Assembly: GCF_008042075.1 (NCBI RefSeq)
Contig: NZ_RDBN01000053.1
Location: forward strand, 207,238-254,762
Length of the DNA: 47,525 nt
Direction of reading: 5' to 3'
Origin: Streptomyces sp. UW30
Lineage (GTDB): Bacteria; Actinomycetota; Actinomycetes; Streptomycetales; Streptomycetaceae
How positions within the stretch are numbered: position 1 is the first letter of the stretch; every line of letters begins with the position of its first letter. The position numbers and the translations under genes are program-made. This document shows, one piece after another, positions 27,878 through 37,485 of this stretch. The notes beneath the pieces were generated by a model that had not been told where the DNA came from, ran no database searches, and worked only from the letters and a program-made list of their open reading frames with translations.

Positions 27878-27952
27878 GGAGAACCTGCTCAGGGAGAGGG
27901 GCCGGTCTGAAGGAGTGCAGAGAGAAGGGGCGAAGGACTCAGGCCCCTGTGA

Positions 27953-27972
27953 ATTCTTCGTGAACGAAGAAA
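27953..27972. promoter_or_regulatory. Hairpin in the AT-richer gap upstream of the second polymerase
   Basis: TTCTTCG-TGAA-CGAAGAA is a perfect 7-bp stem extended by an A-A/T-T flank, in the 133-base gap 27878-28010. The gap is noticeably richer in A and T than its neighbours (for example GGCTATTAAATCTTG) and probably holds a promoter for the polymerase gene. The hairpin could instead terminate the upstream synthase gene. Confidence 0.4.
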
Positions 27973-28010
27973 CGCAGAGGCCTGAATTCCATAAGGCTAT
28001 TAAATCTTGA

Positions 28011-29510
28011 TTATGCCATGCCGTCCTGGCGGTCCAGCACACTGGCCAGCGCCTGCTCGAAGCCGGAGGCCTGACCTGCGGACGCCGTCGGGTCCTGCTG
28101 GCGGACGTCGATGACATGGCCGGTCAGCTCGGAAAGCAGCACGTCGAGGGACGTGCGGGCGACTGCCTCGGAGGAGAGCAGGCTGCCCGAGGGCTCCTGG
28201 CCGAAGGCCTTGGTGCGCATCGGGGTGGCGGTGCGCTCCGGGTTGATGCAGTTCACCCGAATGCCGTCACCGGCCCACTCGTCGGACAGGGCCTGGGTGA
28301 GGTTCACCATGGCCGCCTTGGTCGAGGAGTACAGGCTGTACTCGGCGCGACCGCGGGTGTAGCTGCTGGAGGTGTACAGCAGCAGCTGGCCGTTGGTCTC
28401 GGACAGGTACTTGTACGAGGACCGCGCGATCTGCACCGGGGCCAGGTAGTTGACCTTCAGCGCCTCCTCGATGGTGGCGTTGTCGGTCTCGGCCAGCTTG
28501 CCGATGCGCAGCACACCGGCGGTGTTGACGACGTAGTCGATCCGGCCGGTCTCCGCGTACGCCTTGGACAGCGCGTCGTCGACCTCCTCCGGGTTCTCGA
28601 CGTGCGTGCCGGTGGTGGAGCGGCCCAGCGCGTACACCTTGGAGCCGTAGGACTCGGCCAGTTCGGCGATGTCCTTGCCGATGCCGTAGCTGCCGCCGAA
28701 GACGACGACGGTCTTGCCGGTCAGCAGCTCGCGGTAGGTCTCCTCGCTCACCTGCTCGGGCGTGGCGGTGGAGGCCAGCTGGAAGAGCTTGTCGGCGATG
28801 AAGACGTCGACGGGCTGGGTGACCTTCATGTTGTACTCGTCGCCCGCGACGACGTGGATCGGCACGTCCGGCAGGTACTTGAGCACGACGGAGCAGTCGT
28901 CCGTGGCCTGGAAGTTGGGGTCACCGGCGGCGACCTCGTAGGCCCGCTTGATCGTGGACAGCTTGAAGGCCTGCGGCGTCTGGCCGCGGCGCAGCCGGGA
29001 GCGGTCCGGGATCTCGGTGATGAACTCGCCGTCCTCGCCGTGCGTGCGCGTGACGATGATGGTGTCCGCGGACGGGATGGCGACGTCGACGGCCTGGAAG
29101 CGCTCCAGCGCCACGACACAGTCGTCGATCACGCGCTGTGACAGCAGCGGGCGGACGGCGTCGTGGAACAGGACGTTCAGGTCCTCGCCCTCGGCCAGGC
29201 CCTCACCGAGGGCCTCGATGGCCCGCTCGGTCGTCTCGTTTCGCGTCGAGCCGCCTTCGATGATCTTCTTGACCTTGGTGAACCCGGCCTTGGCGACGAT
29301 CTTCTCGATGTCCGGCACATAACCGGGCGCCATCAGCACGATGATGTCGTCGATCGAGTCGGCCTTCTCGAAGGTGGTCAAGGTGTGCTCTATGACTGCC
29401 TTGCCGGCGATCTTCAGCAGCTGCTTGGGGATCGACAGACCCACCCGCTGACCGGTGCCACCGGCCAGGATCACTGCGGTGGTACGGGGCTTGGCTATGT
29501 GCTGGGACAC
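28011..29510 (-). CDS. Bifunctional cytidylyltransferase / SDR reductase (CDP-ribitol synthase type)
   Basis: 499 aa from the GTG at 29510. Residues 1-245 are an IspD/TarI-like cytidylyltransferase (AVILAGGTGQRVG at 12-24, FHDAVRPL at 116-123, RRGQTPQAF at 174-182). Residues 265-495 are a short-chain dehydrogenase (FGGSYGIG at 271-278, Ser382, catalytic Tyr394 and Lys398 in YSSTK). The same fusion order occurs in the Haemophilus Bcs1/Acs1 enzyme, which reduces ribulose 5-phosphate and makes CDP-ribitol. It therefore probably supplies the CDP-activated polyol for the two polymerases. TAA is used as the stop, rare in this genus. Confidence 0.88.
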   Translation of the reverse strand: MSQHIAKPRTTAVILAGGTGQRVGLSIPKQLLKIAGKAVIEHTLTTFEKADSIDDIIVLMAPGYVPDIEKIVAKAGFTKVKKIIEGGSTRNETTERAIEALGEGLAEGEDLNVLFHDAVRPLLSQRVIDDCVVALERFQAVDVAIPSADTIIVTRTHGEDGEFITEIPDRSRLRRGQTPQAFKLSTIKRAYEVAAGDPNFQATDDCSVVLKYLPDVPIHVVAGDEYNMKVTQPVDVFIADKLFQLASTATPEQVSEETYRELLTGKTVVVFGGSYGIGKDIAELAESYGSKVYALGRSTTGTHVENPEEVDDALSKAYAETGRIDYVVNTAGVLRIGKLAETDNATIEEALKVNYLAPVQIARSSYKYLSETNGQLLLYTSSSYTRGRAEYSLYSSTKAAMVNLTQALSDEWAGDGIRVNCINPERTATPMRTKAFGQEPSGSLLSSEAVARTSLDVLLSELTGHVIDVRQQDPTASAGQASGFEQALASVLDRQDGMA

Positions 29511-29704
29511 AGGTGACCTACCTTGTGGCGACTGGGAACTTGGAAATGGTCCCACTTGTGGTTACCGCAGTGCAAGGTGAGCGTCCCCGGCTGCATATGT
29601 GCGCGCAACCTGTCATTCACCTTGTACGCATGGTCATTGCCGAGGGGCCCTCCGGGGGTTCCTGGTAATTGCTGTGAGTAACCGCACAGGTTGCGGCCGA
29701 GGGA

Positions 29705-30898
29705 TCAGCGAAGCCGCAGCCGCTTCAGGCAGCGATGCCCGAGTACCCGCACGAGCTCTCCCGACGACGTCTGGTGAACCGTGCGCGACTTGGCGGGCGC
29801 GGTGTGCCGTACGGGCGCGGCGGCGGCCGCGGCGAGGGCTCCGTACAGCGCCTGCGCGGCGGCCTCGGGGGCGATGCGCGGCTGTGCCTCGGTACGGGTT
29901 GCGGGCTTCGGTACGGCGGACAAAAGGCGCATGTCACCGAGGACCCGCACACTCATCACCCCGATACGTTCCGCCATCTCCGCACCGATCTCGGCGGCGG
30001 CCTCGACGGCCCACTGCGGGGTACCGATCTTCACATCGCCGGGACCTGGAGCGCACGTGTTCTTCATATGCATCACGGCGCCGTTCCGGACGAGCTGTGA
30101 ATACAGCTCCTCGGGCAGTTCATTGGCGCGGAATTCCCTATTAAGATTCCGCAGCATTTCGGTCTCGGCGAGGGTGAGCGAACGATTCGCCGCGTCCGGA
30201 ACGAGGCGCAGCAGACCTTCCGGCAGCCCGAGCAGCGCCTCGAAGGTGCGCATCAGCCCCTCCCGGTCACGGTCGTCCACCACGACGACGGTGACCCGCT
30301 CCGCTCCGACCACCCGGGCCCACCGCTCGACCAGCCGGTCGTGCCGGTGCCGGCGCCAGAAGCTGGGGTTGGGCTTCTCGTACGGCGGCTTTCTGAGCAT
30401 GTGCTCCAGCCAGTCCTGATAGCTCATGCGCAGGCCGTTCTGCACGTACTGCTGCCACTGCGAGGGCATGATCCGCGCGAGGGGGCGCAGCGTGACCAGG
30501 ACGTGCACGCGGTCGCCGCCGAGCTGCCCGACGATCCGCCCGATGGTGTCGTCGTCGGGCGCGTCGGCGAAGAACTCGCTGCTGAGCACGGACGTACGCC
30601 GGCCCGTGGCGCGCACCCGCTCCAGCAGCCGTTCCCAGTGCCGCTCGGTGGGCGGGGTGTCCCCCAGCATTTCGGCGCGGGCGCAGGCGGCCAGAACCGC
30701 CTCCATCGGGTGCCGGGTGGCGGCCGGCCACTCGACCCCGTGCCGTGCCATGTCGTCCTTGGCCGCGAACAGCGCGCCCTGGATCGAGGTGGTGCCGGTC
30801 TTGTGGGGGCCGATGTGCAGCAGGCGGGTGCCGGTGGGCAGCGGGGTGATGACGCCACCGTTGCCCCTGGGTTCGTCTCTCGTACAGTCCGTCTCCAT
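29705..30898 (-). CDS. Sulfotransferase-family protein
   Basis: 397 aa. GPHKTGTTSIQ (residues 30-40) is the 5'-phosphosulfate-binding loop of PAPS-dependent sulfotransferases. VLVTLRPLARIMPSQWQQYV fits the 3'-phosphate-binding region with an RxxxxxxxS pattern. No signal peptide or helix is present, so it acts in the cytoplasm. Its position inside the wall-polymer genes suggests that it sulfates a polymer precursor or glycan. TACCGT lies 10 bases before the ATG with no ribosome site, so the mRNA leader may be only a few bases. Base composition dips near 30050-30200. The substrate is inference. Confidence 0.78.
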   Translation of the reverse strand: METDCTRDEPRGNGGVITPLPTGTRLLHIGPHKTGTTSIQGALFAAKDDMARHGVEWPAATRHPMEAVLAACARAEMLGDTPPTERHWERLLERVRATGRRTSVLSSEFFADAPDDDTIGRIVGQLGGDRVHVLVTLRPLARIMPSQWQQYVQNGLRMSYQDWLEHMLRKPPYEKPNPSFWRRHRHDRLVERWARVVGAERVTVVVVDDRDREGLMRTFEALLGLPEGLLRLVPDAANRSLTLAETEMLRNLNREFRANELPEELYSQLVRNGAVMHMKNTCAPGPGDVKIGTPQWAVEAAAEIGAEMAERIGVMSVRVLGDMRLLSAVPKPATRTEAQPRIAPEAAAQALYGALAAAAAAPVRHTAPAKSRTVHQTSSGELVRVLGHRCLKRLRLR

Positions 30899-30942
30899 GG
30901 TCAGAGGACGGTAAGAGAGCTTGCTAAGAGTGCCCTGAGAGC

Positions 30943-30970
30943 GGCCTGGGACGAGGATGAGTCCCAGGCC
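30943..30970 (-). terminator. Terminator after the PhoD-like gene
   Basis: GGCCTGGGAC and GTCCCAGGCC form a perfect 10-bp stem with an 8-base loop, 11 bases past the stop at 30982. Confidence 0.88.
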
Positions 30971-30981
30971 CGTCCCAGCGG

Positions 30982-32541
30982 CTAGACGACCTCGACGCCC
31001 GGCCGCCCCGCCTCGACCCGCAGCCGTGCCAGCGTGCTCGGAGTCGCCGTCTGGCTGCGTACCGTGTCCACGACCCTGACCTGTGCGTCGATGCCGTCAC
31101 GGCGGACGTCGAAGAGGTGGTAGCCGCGGTGGGCGTCGAGCAGCTTCCAGTGCGGGTTGTCAGGCACGCGCGGGTCCCACTCCTTGTGGAACGCGGCCTG
31201 ATCCTGGTCGCCGTTGCTGGAGATGGACGTACCGACGAACTCGGCGCCGACGACGTCGGAGTCCGGGTCGGCGTAGTCCTCCTTGAGGTCGCTGATCATC
31301 GTCAGATGGCGGTCGCCGGTGAGGACGACCGGGTTGCGGACGTGCTTCAGCTCCTCCATCAGGGCGTTGCGCTCGGCCTGGTAGCCGTCCCAGGCGTCGT
31401 AGAACCAGAGCTTGCCCGGGCCGACCTGGAGGTCGGTCTCGGCCATCATGATCTGCGAGCCGATCATGTTCCAGCGGGCCGGCGAGTGCCGCAGCCCGTC
31501 GATCAGCCACTCCTTCTGCTCAGCGCCCAGCATGGTGAGCGACGGGTCCTGGGCCGCCTCCTGGGTCTTGACCTGGTCGCTGCGGTACTGGCGGGTGTCC
31601 AGCACGCTGAGCCGGGCCAGGCGGCCGAACTCCAGTCGGCGGTACATCTGGATGTGCGGGCCGTTCGGGATGGCGCTCGCCCGGACCGGCATGTGCTCGT
31701 AGTACGCCTGGTAGCCGGCGGTCAGCCGGGCCACGAAGGCGTCGTGCGACTGCTTGTCCGGGTCCTGCGGGATCTCGCCGGCGAAGTCGTTGTCGATCTC
31801 GTGGTCGTCGAAGGTCACCACGAAGGGCGCGTTCGCGTGCATCGCCGCGAGGTCCGGGTCGGTGCGGTACTGGGCGTACCGGTTGCGGTACTGGACCAGG
31901 CTGTACGGCTCGCCCGTGCCCTCGTGCCGGCGCACGCCCGTCGACGACGGCGTCGACTCGTAGATGTAGTCGCCGACGAACAGGACGAAGTCGGGGTCCT
32001 GCTCCAGCATGTCGGCGTACGGCGTGAAGTAGCCGTGCTGCCAGTTCTGGCAGGAGGCCAGCGCCATGCGCAGCCGGCCGCCGGAGCTGTGGGGGTGCGG
32101 CGCGGTGCGGGTGCGGCCGGTCGGCGAGATCTGGCCGCCGGCGCGGAAGCGGTACCAGTACGTACGGCCCGGGCGCAGCCGCCGTACATCCACGTGAACG
32201 CTGTGCCCCAGCTCGGGCCGGGCCTGGGCGACACCGCGGCGCACCGGTTTGCGGAACCGCTCGTCCTCGGCGAGCTCCCACTCGACCGGGACGGCGGCGT
32301 CGGGCATCCCGCCGCCGTTGAAGGGGTCGGGGGCGAGCCGCGTCCACAGCACGATGCCGTCGGGCAGCGGGTCGCCGGACGCCACGCCGAGGCTGAACAC
32401 GCCGTCGGGCAGCGGGGTTTCGGCGGCCCGGGCGGAGGTCGGCAGCCACAGCTGGGCGGAGGCCGCGGCGCCGAGCACGGCTGCTCCGGCGGTCAGGAAA
32501 CGGCGTCGGTCGGGGGACACGGATCTGTACTCTCCGGTCAT
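30982..32541 (-). CDS. Tat-exported PhoD-type alkaline phosphatase/phosphodiesterase
   Basis: 519 aa from the ATG at 32541 (GGGAG upstream). A twin-arginine signal peptide (SPDRRRFLTAGAAVLGA, cleavage near SARA-AE at about 39/40) is followed by the PhoD N-terminal beta domain (about 45-135). The metallophosphatase core has FVGDYIYE, TFDDHEIDND, MIGSQIMM and VLTGDRHLT. PhoD enzymes use Fe and Ca to release phosphate from monoesters or teichoic-acid-like diesters outside the cell. Beside polymer synthesis genes it could remodel or recycle the polymer. I see no clear PHO-box repeat upstream. Confidence 0.93.
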   Translation of the reverse strand: MTGEYRSVSPDRRRFLTAGAAVLGAAASAQLWLPTSARAAETPLPDGVFSLGVASGDPLPDGIVLWTRLAPDPFNGGGMPDAAVPVEWELAEDERFRKPVRRGVAQARPELGHSVHVDVRRLRPGRTYWYRFRAGGQISPTGRTRTAPHPHSSGGRLRMALASCQNWQHGYFTPYADMLEQDPDFVLFVGDYIYESTPSSTGVRRHEGTGEPYSLVQYRNRYAQYRTDPDLAAMHANAPFVVTFDDHEIDNDFAGEIPQDPDKQSHDAFVARLTAGYQAYYEHMPVRASAIPNGPHIQMYRRLEFGRLARLSVLDTRQYRSDQVKTQEAAQDPSLTMLGAEQKEWLIDGLRHSPARWNMIGSQIMMAETDLQVGPGKLWFYDAWDGYQAERNALMEELKHVRNPVVLTGDRHLTMISDLKEDYADPDSDVVGAEFVGTSISSNGDQDQAAFHKEWDPRVPDNPHWKLLDAHRGYHLFDVRRDGIDAQVRVVDTVRSQTATPSTLARLRVEAGRPGVEVV

Positions 32542-32655
32542 CGGCGAACTCCCTTGCCTCGCTGGCCTCTTGGACACTTCGGATGCTCACGCCCGAGGGC
32601 GGCCCGTCCGCTGAACTGCGAGCTTCGCGTGCATGACAACTAGGGAGACAACAGA

Positions 32656-32700
32656 AGACCCGCTGCGAGCACGGCAACGCGCCTTTGCCGCAACGGGTCT
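32656..32700 (-). terminator. Terminator after the first FG-GAP gene
   Basis: Nested pairing AGACCCG/CGGGTCT outside and CGGCAA/TTGCCG inside forms an interrupted hairpin 32 bases past the stop at 32732. Confidence 0.6.
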
Positions 32701-32731
32701 GTCGGTCGGTCAGTCGGTCAATCCCCCTCGG

Positions 32732-34216
32732 TCAGTGATTGAACCCGGAGCCCAGCTTCGCGTTCGCCGCGACCGTGCCGAGGGTCCCGGCCCCGAAGGT
32801 GAACGAGCCGGTCGGGGTGATGCCGGCCGAGGTGGACCTGAACACCCAGACGGATCCGGCGTTCGCGTTCTCCCCCGGCGCGCCGACGACGAGTTCCGCG
32901 CGGCCGTCGTGGTTCGCGTCCACAAGGTGGGTGGTGCGGCCGAAGGCGTCGTTGGTCTCCGCCGCGCCCGGCACGCCGACGGTGCTCTGGTTGACGCCCT
33001 TCGCGCCGGCGCCGGTCGGACCGCTGGCGCCGCCGCGCAGTACGACGGCGCCGCCCGCGTTGCTCAGCCCGTCGAAGTCCTCGCCGGGCACGCCCGTGGA
33101 GATGTCGGCGTACCCGTCGCCGTCGACGTCGGCGACCGAGATGTCGGAGCCGAACCCGTCGCCGCGCTCGGCGGCGCCGGGCACTGAGGCGCTGTCCTGG
33201 TTGACGTACGTCACCTTCGTGCCGACCGGCCCGTTCGCGGAGCCCGGTATGAAGGCGACCCGGCCGCCCTTGGGGATCGGGGTGTCGAGGTCGCTGTCGT
33301 AGCCGTCGACGGGCCGGCCCACCACGATGTCCTCGTAACCGTCCCCGTTCACGTCACCGAGGTCGAGGGACTCGCCGCCCTGCACCCGCCAGTCCCTGCT
33401 GTCGCGGAGCACGATCCCCTCGGCGAGCCCGTCCGGCGTGCCCCGCCAGTAGGTGACGCGGCGGGCGTCATACTCGTCGCCGTCGTGCATGGTCCCGACG
33501 ACGTCGTCGATGCCGTCGCCGTCGACGTCGCCGGTGGCCAGGTCCAGAAAGCGGGGGTCGGAGTCGTCGACGACGATCTGCTCCCCGCCGCTCGCGGACC
33601 CGTCCCGCCCGAAGGGACCCTTGACAACCCGCAGTTTGTACAGGCTCTCCACGACGACGAGGTCCGTCGCCCCGTCGCCGTTCACATCGCCGAGGGTGAG
33701 CTGCCCCTGGTCGCTGAGCCGGTCGTAGGTGTGGTGCCCGTACGCCAGCGGCGCCCCGCCCGACAGCCCCCTCGGCCCGCCCCAGACGACCTGCACGAGC
33801 CCGGTCTCGGCGCCCCCTTCGACCGAGTCCTCACCCGCGACGCCGACGACGAGATCCGAGTACCCGTCCCGGTCGAGGTCGGCGCTGCTCACAGCGCTGC
33901 CGAACCGGTCGTCGGTCTCGGCGGAGTCGGTGACGCCGGGGGTGTTCTGGCTGACGACCTGCTTGGAGGCGGTCTTCAGCCCACTCGCCGACCCGTACAG
34001 CACGGCGACGTATCCGGCCTTCGACTTCCCGTCGACGGTCGCCTCGGGCGCCGCGACGGCGAGGTCGGAGTAGCCGTCGCCGTTGAAGTCGTCGTGCAGC
34101 TCGGCGGCGGCCGGCGCGGGACCGGCCCCCGCGTGCGCCGCCGGGAGGACGACGGCGCCGGTCACGGCCATGACAACCGCGAGGCCCCTGCGGAGCGTGC
34201 CACGGTGCTTGTTCAT
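32732..34216 (-). CDS. Secreted FG-GAP beta-propeller protein 1
   Basis: 494 aa from the ATG at 34216 with AGGAG upstream. A Sec signal peptide (about 1-30, LAVVMAVTGAVVLPAAHAGA) precedes seven Ca-binding repeats of the form DxNGDGYxDLxV (DFNGDGYSDLAV, DLDRDGYSDLVV, DVNGDGATDLVV, DVDGDGIDDVVG, DVNGDGYEDIVV, DVDGDGYADIST, DANHDGRAELVV). These fit a complete seven-bladed integrin-alpha-like propeller. No anchor or enzyme domain is visible, so it is probably a secreted binding protein. It is a tandem paralogue of the next upstream gene. Confidence 0.9.
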   Translation of the reverse strand: MNKHRGTLRRGLAVVMAVTGAVVLPAAHAGAGPAPAAAELHDDFNGDGYSDLAVAAPEATVDGKSKAGYVAVLYGSASGLKTASKQVVSQNTPGVTDSAETDDRFGSAVSSADLDRDGYSDLVVGVAGEDSVEGGAETGLVQVVWGGPRGLSGGAPLAYGHHTYDRLSDQGQLTLGDVNGDGATDLVVVESLYKLRVVKGPFGRDGSASGGEQIVVDDSDPRFLDLATGDVDGDGIDDVVGTMHDGDEYDARRVTYWRGTPDGLAEGIVLRDSRDWRVQGGESLDLGDVNGDGYEDIVVGRPVDGYDSDLDTPIPKGGRVAFIPGSANGPVGTKVTYVNQDSASVPGAAERGDGFGSDISVADVDGDGYADISTGVPGEDFDGLSNAGGAVVLRGGASGPTGAGAKGVNQSTVGVPGAAETNDAFGRTTHLVDANHDGRAELVVGAPGENANAGSVWVFRSTSAGITPTGSFTFGAGTLGTVAANAKLGSGFNH

Positions 34217-34260
34217 GTCGCTTTCTCCTGTGTCGCGTTCGTACGGGGATGTGGTCGCCG

Positions 34261-35775
34261 TCAGTCGGCCGTCGAGGCTCCGAACAGGGCCCCGGTCGCG
34301 GGCAGGCCCATGGTGGCCGAGCCGAACGAGAAGGAGCCGCTCGCCGTGATGCCGCCGGAGGTGGCCGAGAGGACCCACAGGGAGCCGTTGCCCGCGTTCT
34401 CGGCCGGGTCGCCGACGACCAGGCCGTCCTTCTTGTCACCGTTGCCGTCGACGAGGGCGCTCTCCGCGCCGAACCGATCCGCCTTCTCGGCGGTGCCCGG
34501 CACCCCGGCGGTGTTCTGGCTGAACGACCTGTATCCGCTCGCGGTCAGCCCGCTCGCGCTGCCTCGCAGCACCAGCACGGTGCCGGCGTCGGTGATGCCG
34601 TCGAAGTCCTCGCCGGGCAGCCCGGTCGCGACGTCGAGGTAGCCGTCGCCGTTGGTGTCACCGACGGACAGACCCGAGCCCATGCCGTCGTGGTACTCAC
34701 CGGCACCCGGCACACCGGGGCTGTCCTGGTTGATCCACACCGGCTTGCGGGTGGTGGAGACGCCGCCGGATCCGCCGTACACCACGATCAACGCGCCGCC
34801 CTTGGTGGGGAGTTCGACGTCGCTGTCGTAACTGTCGTTTGAGTGGCCGACGACGATGTCGGCGTACCCGTCCTTGTTCAGGTCACCGATCTCGATGTCC
34901 TCGCCACCGATGATGCGGCCCTGACCGTCCTTGAGTACGCCCTTGTCGGTGAAGCCGCCGGGCCCGCCGACGAGCAGCGACACCACGCGCGAGTCGGGCT
35001 CCTCGGTGGAGGTGCTGCCCACGGCCAGGTCGGCGATGCCGTCGCCGGTCACGTCACCGGCCGCGATCAGTCCGAAGAAGCTCATGCCGTCGGGGTCGAC
35101 GGTGAAACGCTCGGCGCTCGCCGAGCCGCCGTCGCGGGTGAACGGACCGCGCAGCACACTGCCGTCGCCCTGGCCGAGCTCGTCGCCGTACGGGTCGCCC
35201 ATCATCGTCACATCGGGGTTCTTGTCCCCGTCGACGTCCGCCACGGCGAAGGCGCCCAGGCTCGTGGCCGGTATGTCCCGAAGGAAGGTCGGCTCGGCGG
35301 AGAGCCCCTTGGGCCCTCCCCAGTTGACGACGACGAACCGTCCTTCGTAGCCGCTCAACGGGCTCGACCTCGTGGTCGACAGCAGGTCGGCGTATCCGTC
35401 CCGGTCGAGGTCGGCGCTCTGGAGAGCGGAGCCGTACTCGGTCCGCGCCGGTGAAACTCCCGTCCGGCTCGACCAGGTCAGCACCTGCTTGCGCGAGGTC
35501 GCCAGACCGCTCGACGAGCCGTACAGCACGCTGACGGCCCCGGCCTTCGTCTCCCTGCCGAGCGCGGTGCCCGGGGCTCCGATCGCCACGTCGGGATACC
35601 CGTCACCGTTGAAGTCGTCATGCAGCCGCTTGCTGCTCGGCGCTGCGGTCGTCGCCTCCGTGGCGGCGTTCACGGCGGGGACCACCAGTGCACCGGAGAG
35701 GAGCGCGACGCCGGTGGCGAGCGCCAGGCGTCTGCGGCGGGACAGGAGGGTGCGGCGGTGGGAACGCGAGGGCAC
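34261..35775 (-). CDS. Secreted FG-GAP beta-propeller protein 2
   Basis: 504 aa, GTG start with GGAG upstream. The signal peptide has a strongly basic start (SRSHRRTLLSRRRRLAL) and ends near residue 37. Seven repeats follow (DFNGDGYPDVAI, DLDRDGYADLLS, DVDGDKNPDVTM, DVTGDGIADLAV, DLNKDGYADIVV, DTNGDGYLDVAT, DGNGDKKDGLVV); the third and seventh have degenerate Ca loops. Only 44 bases separate it from paralogue 1, so they are probably one transcript. The ligand is unknown. Confidence 0.9.
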   Translation of the reverse strand: MPSRSHRRTLLSRRRRLALATGVALLSGALVVPAVNAATEATTAAPSSKRLHDDFNGDGYPDVAIGAPGTALGRETKAGAVSVLYGSSSGLATSRKQVLTWSSRTGVSPARTEYGSALQSADLDRDGYADLLSTTRSSPLSGYEGRFVVVNWGGPKGLSAEPTFLRDIPATSLGAFAVADVDGDKNPDVTMMGDPYGDELGQGDGSVLRGPFTRDGGSASAERFTVDPDGMSFFGLIAAGDVTGDGIADLAVGSTSTEEPDSRVVSLLVGGPGGFTDKGVLKDGQGRIIGGEDIEIGDLNKDGYADIVVGHSNDSYDSDVELPTKGGALIVVYGGSGGVSTTRKPVWINQDSPGVPGAGEYHDGMGSGLSVGDTNGDGYLDVATGLPGEDFDGITDAGTVLVLRGSASGLTASGYRSFSQNTAGVPGTAEKADRFGAESALVDGNGDKKDGLVVGDPAENAGNGSLWVLSATSGGITASGSFSFGSATMGLPATGALFGASTAD

Positions 35776-35941
35776 GGCAACTCCGACGGTCGGAAAGGCG
35801 GTTGGAGTGCGTGACGAGGTCCAAGATCCTCATCCACGACGCCCAGTACGACTCACCGGCATGCCGGGTGGTTGCCCTCGGATACCCCGGGAATTTTCCC
35901 GCCGTTCACCAATTCGGCCAGTGCCGAGTTCGGGCACGACA

Positions 35942-35971
35942 ACGCCGGGGCGCCTCTCGGCACCCCGGCGT
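35942..35971 (-). terminator. Terminator after obg
   Basis: ACGCCGGGG and CCCCGGCGT form a 9-bp stem, with GCC/GGC stacking inside after one mismatch, 18 bases past the obg stop. The remainder of 35776-35941 shows no gene. Confidence 0.8.
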
Positions 35972-35988
35972 CCTCAGAACCGGCTGTC

Positions 35989-37434
35989 TCAGAACGGCTT
36001 GAAGTCGTCGAACTCCTGCGCCGCCTCATCCCGTTCGGCATCCTTGTCCCGCCGCCGCTGCGCCGCAGGCCTCGGCGCCTCGAAGCGGTGGTCCTCGCCA
36101 CGGCGGCCCAGCATCTCGGCCCCGGCCATCAGGGTCGGCTCCCAGTCGAAGACGACCGCGTTGTCCTCGGGTCCGATGGCGACGCCGTCCCCGGAGCGGG
36201 CGCCCGCCTTCATCAACTCCTCCTCGACACCGAGCCGGTTGAGCCGGTCGGCGAGGTACCCGACCGCCTCGTCGTTGTTGAAGTCGGTCTGGCGCACCCA
36301 GCGCTCGGGCTTCTCGCCCCGCACCCGGAACAGCAGCTCCCCGCCGGCCTCCTCGCGCGTCACGGTGAACCCGGCGTCGTCGACCGCCTTGGGCCGGATC
36401 ACGATCCGCGTCGCCTCTTCCTTCGGCTTCGCGGCCCGCGCCTGGGCCACCATGTCGGCCAGCGCGAACGACAGCTCCTTCAGCCCCATGTGCGCCACCG
36501 CCGACACCTCGAAGACCCGGTATCCCCGAGCTTCCAGGTCCGGCCGCACCATCTCGGCGAGGTCCTTGCCGTCCGGTACGTCGATCTTGTTCAGGACGAC
36601 GATGCGGGGCCGGTTGTCCAGCCCGCCGTACTCCCGCAGCTCCGCCTCGATGATGTCCAGGTCGGAGACGGGGTCGCGGTCGGACTCCAGCGTCGCGGTG
36701 TCCAGGACGTGCACGAGCACGCTGCACCGCTCGACGTGGCGCAGGAACTCCAGGCCGAGGCCCCGGCCCTGGCTCGCGCCCGGGATGAGCCCCGGCACGT
36801 CGGCGACGGTGTACACGGTCGAGCCGGCCGTCACCACGCCGAGGTTCGGCACGAGGGTCGTGAAGGGATAGTCCGCGATCTTCGGCTTGGCGGCGCTCAG
36901 CACGGAGATCAGCGAGGACTTGCCGGCGCTCGGATATCCGACCAGCGCCACGTCGGCGACCGTCTTCAGCTCAAGGACGATGTCCTGGAGGTCCCCCGGC
37001 ACACCGAGCAGCGCGAACCCCGGCGCCTTGCGTCGCGCCGACGCCAGCGCGGCGTTGCCGAGACCGCCCCGGCCGCCCTGCGCGGCGACGTACGACGTGC
37101 CGTGCCCGACCAGGTCGGCGAGCACATTGCCCGCCTTGTCGAGCACCACGGTGCCGTCGGGCACCGGCAGCACCAGGTCCTGGCCGTCCTTGCCCGACCG
37201 GTTGCCGCCCTCGCCGGGCTTGCCGTTCGTGGCCGAGCGGTGCGGTGAGTGGTGGTAGTCGAGCAGCGTGGTGACCGACTGGTCGACGGTGAGGATCACG
37301 TCCCCGCCGCGCCCGCCGTTGCCGCCGTCGGGCCCGCCGAGCGGCTTGAACTTCTCACGGTGGACGGAGGCACAGCCGTGGCCTCCGTTACCCGCGGCGA
37401 CATGCAGTTCGACGCGGTCCACGAAGGTGGTCAT
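35989..37434 (-). CDS. obg: Obg family GTPase
   Basis: 481 aa. The Gly-rich Obg fold spans residues 1-158 ([27 protein letters not shown]). The G domain (about 160-330) has GYPSAGKSS (166-174), DVPG (212-215) and NKID. The OCT domain (about 350-430, [19 protein letters not shown]) and an acidic/basic tail of about 50 residues end the protein. Obg is an essential ribosome-assembly and stress GTPase; in S. coelicolor it is linked to the onset of aerial growth. It follows rplU and rpmA in the classical order. Confidence 0.98.
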   Translation of the reverse strand: MTTFVDRVELHVAAGNGGHGCASVHREKFKPLGGPDGGNGGRGGDVILTVDQSVTTLLDYHHSPHRSATNGKPGEGGNRSGKDGQDLVLPVPDGTVVLDKAGNVLADLVGHGTSYVAAQGGRGGLGNAALASARRKAPGFALLGVPGDLQDIVLELKTVADVALVGYPSAGKSSLISVLSAAKPKIADYPFTTLVPNLGVVTAGSTVYTVADVPGLIPGASQGRGLGLEFLRHVERCSVLVHVLDTATLESDRDPVSDLDIIEAELREYGGLDNRPRIVVLNKIDVPDGKDLAEMVRPDLEARGYRVFEVSAVAHMGLKELSFALADMVAQARAAKPKEEATRIVIRPKAVDDAGFTVTREEAGGELLFRVRGEKPERWVRQTDFNNDEAVGYLADRLNRLGVEEELMKAGARSGDGVAIGPEDNAVVFDWEPTLMAGAEMLGRRGEDHRFEAPRPAAQRRRDKDAERDEAAQEFDDFKPF

Positions 37435-37485
37435 CCGGGTGCCTCCAGCACTTCAAAAACGTACGGGTATGTCTCTGCTGTAACA

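Noticed and set aside
32542..32660. PHO box upstream of the PhoD-like gene
   Set aside because: Only one weak GTTCAGC half-site is visible, without the 11-bp direct repeats expected for PhoP.
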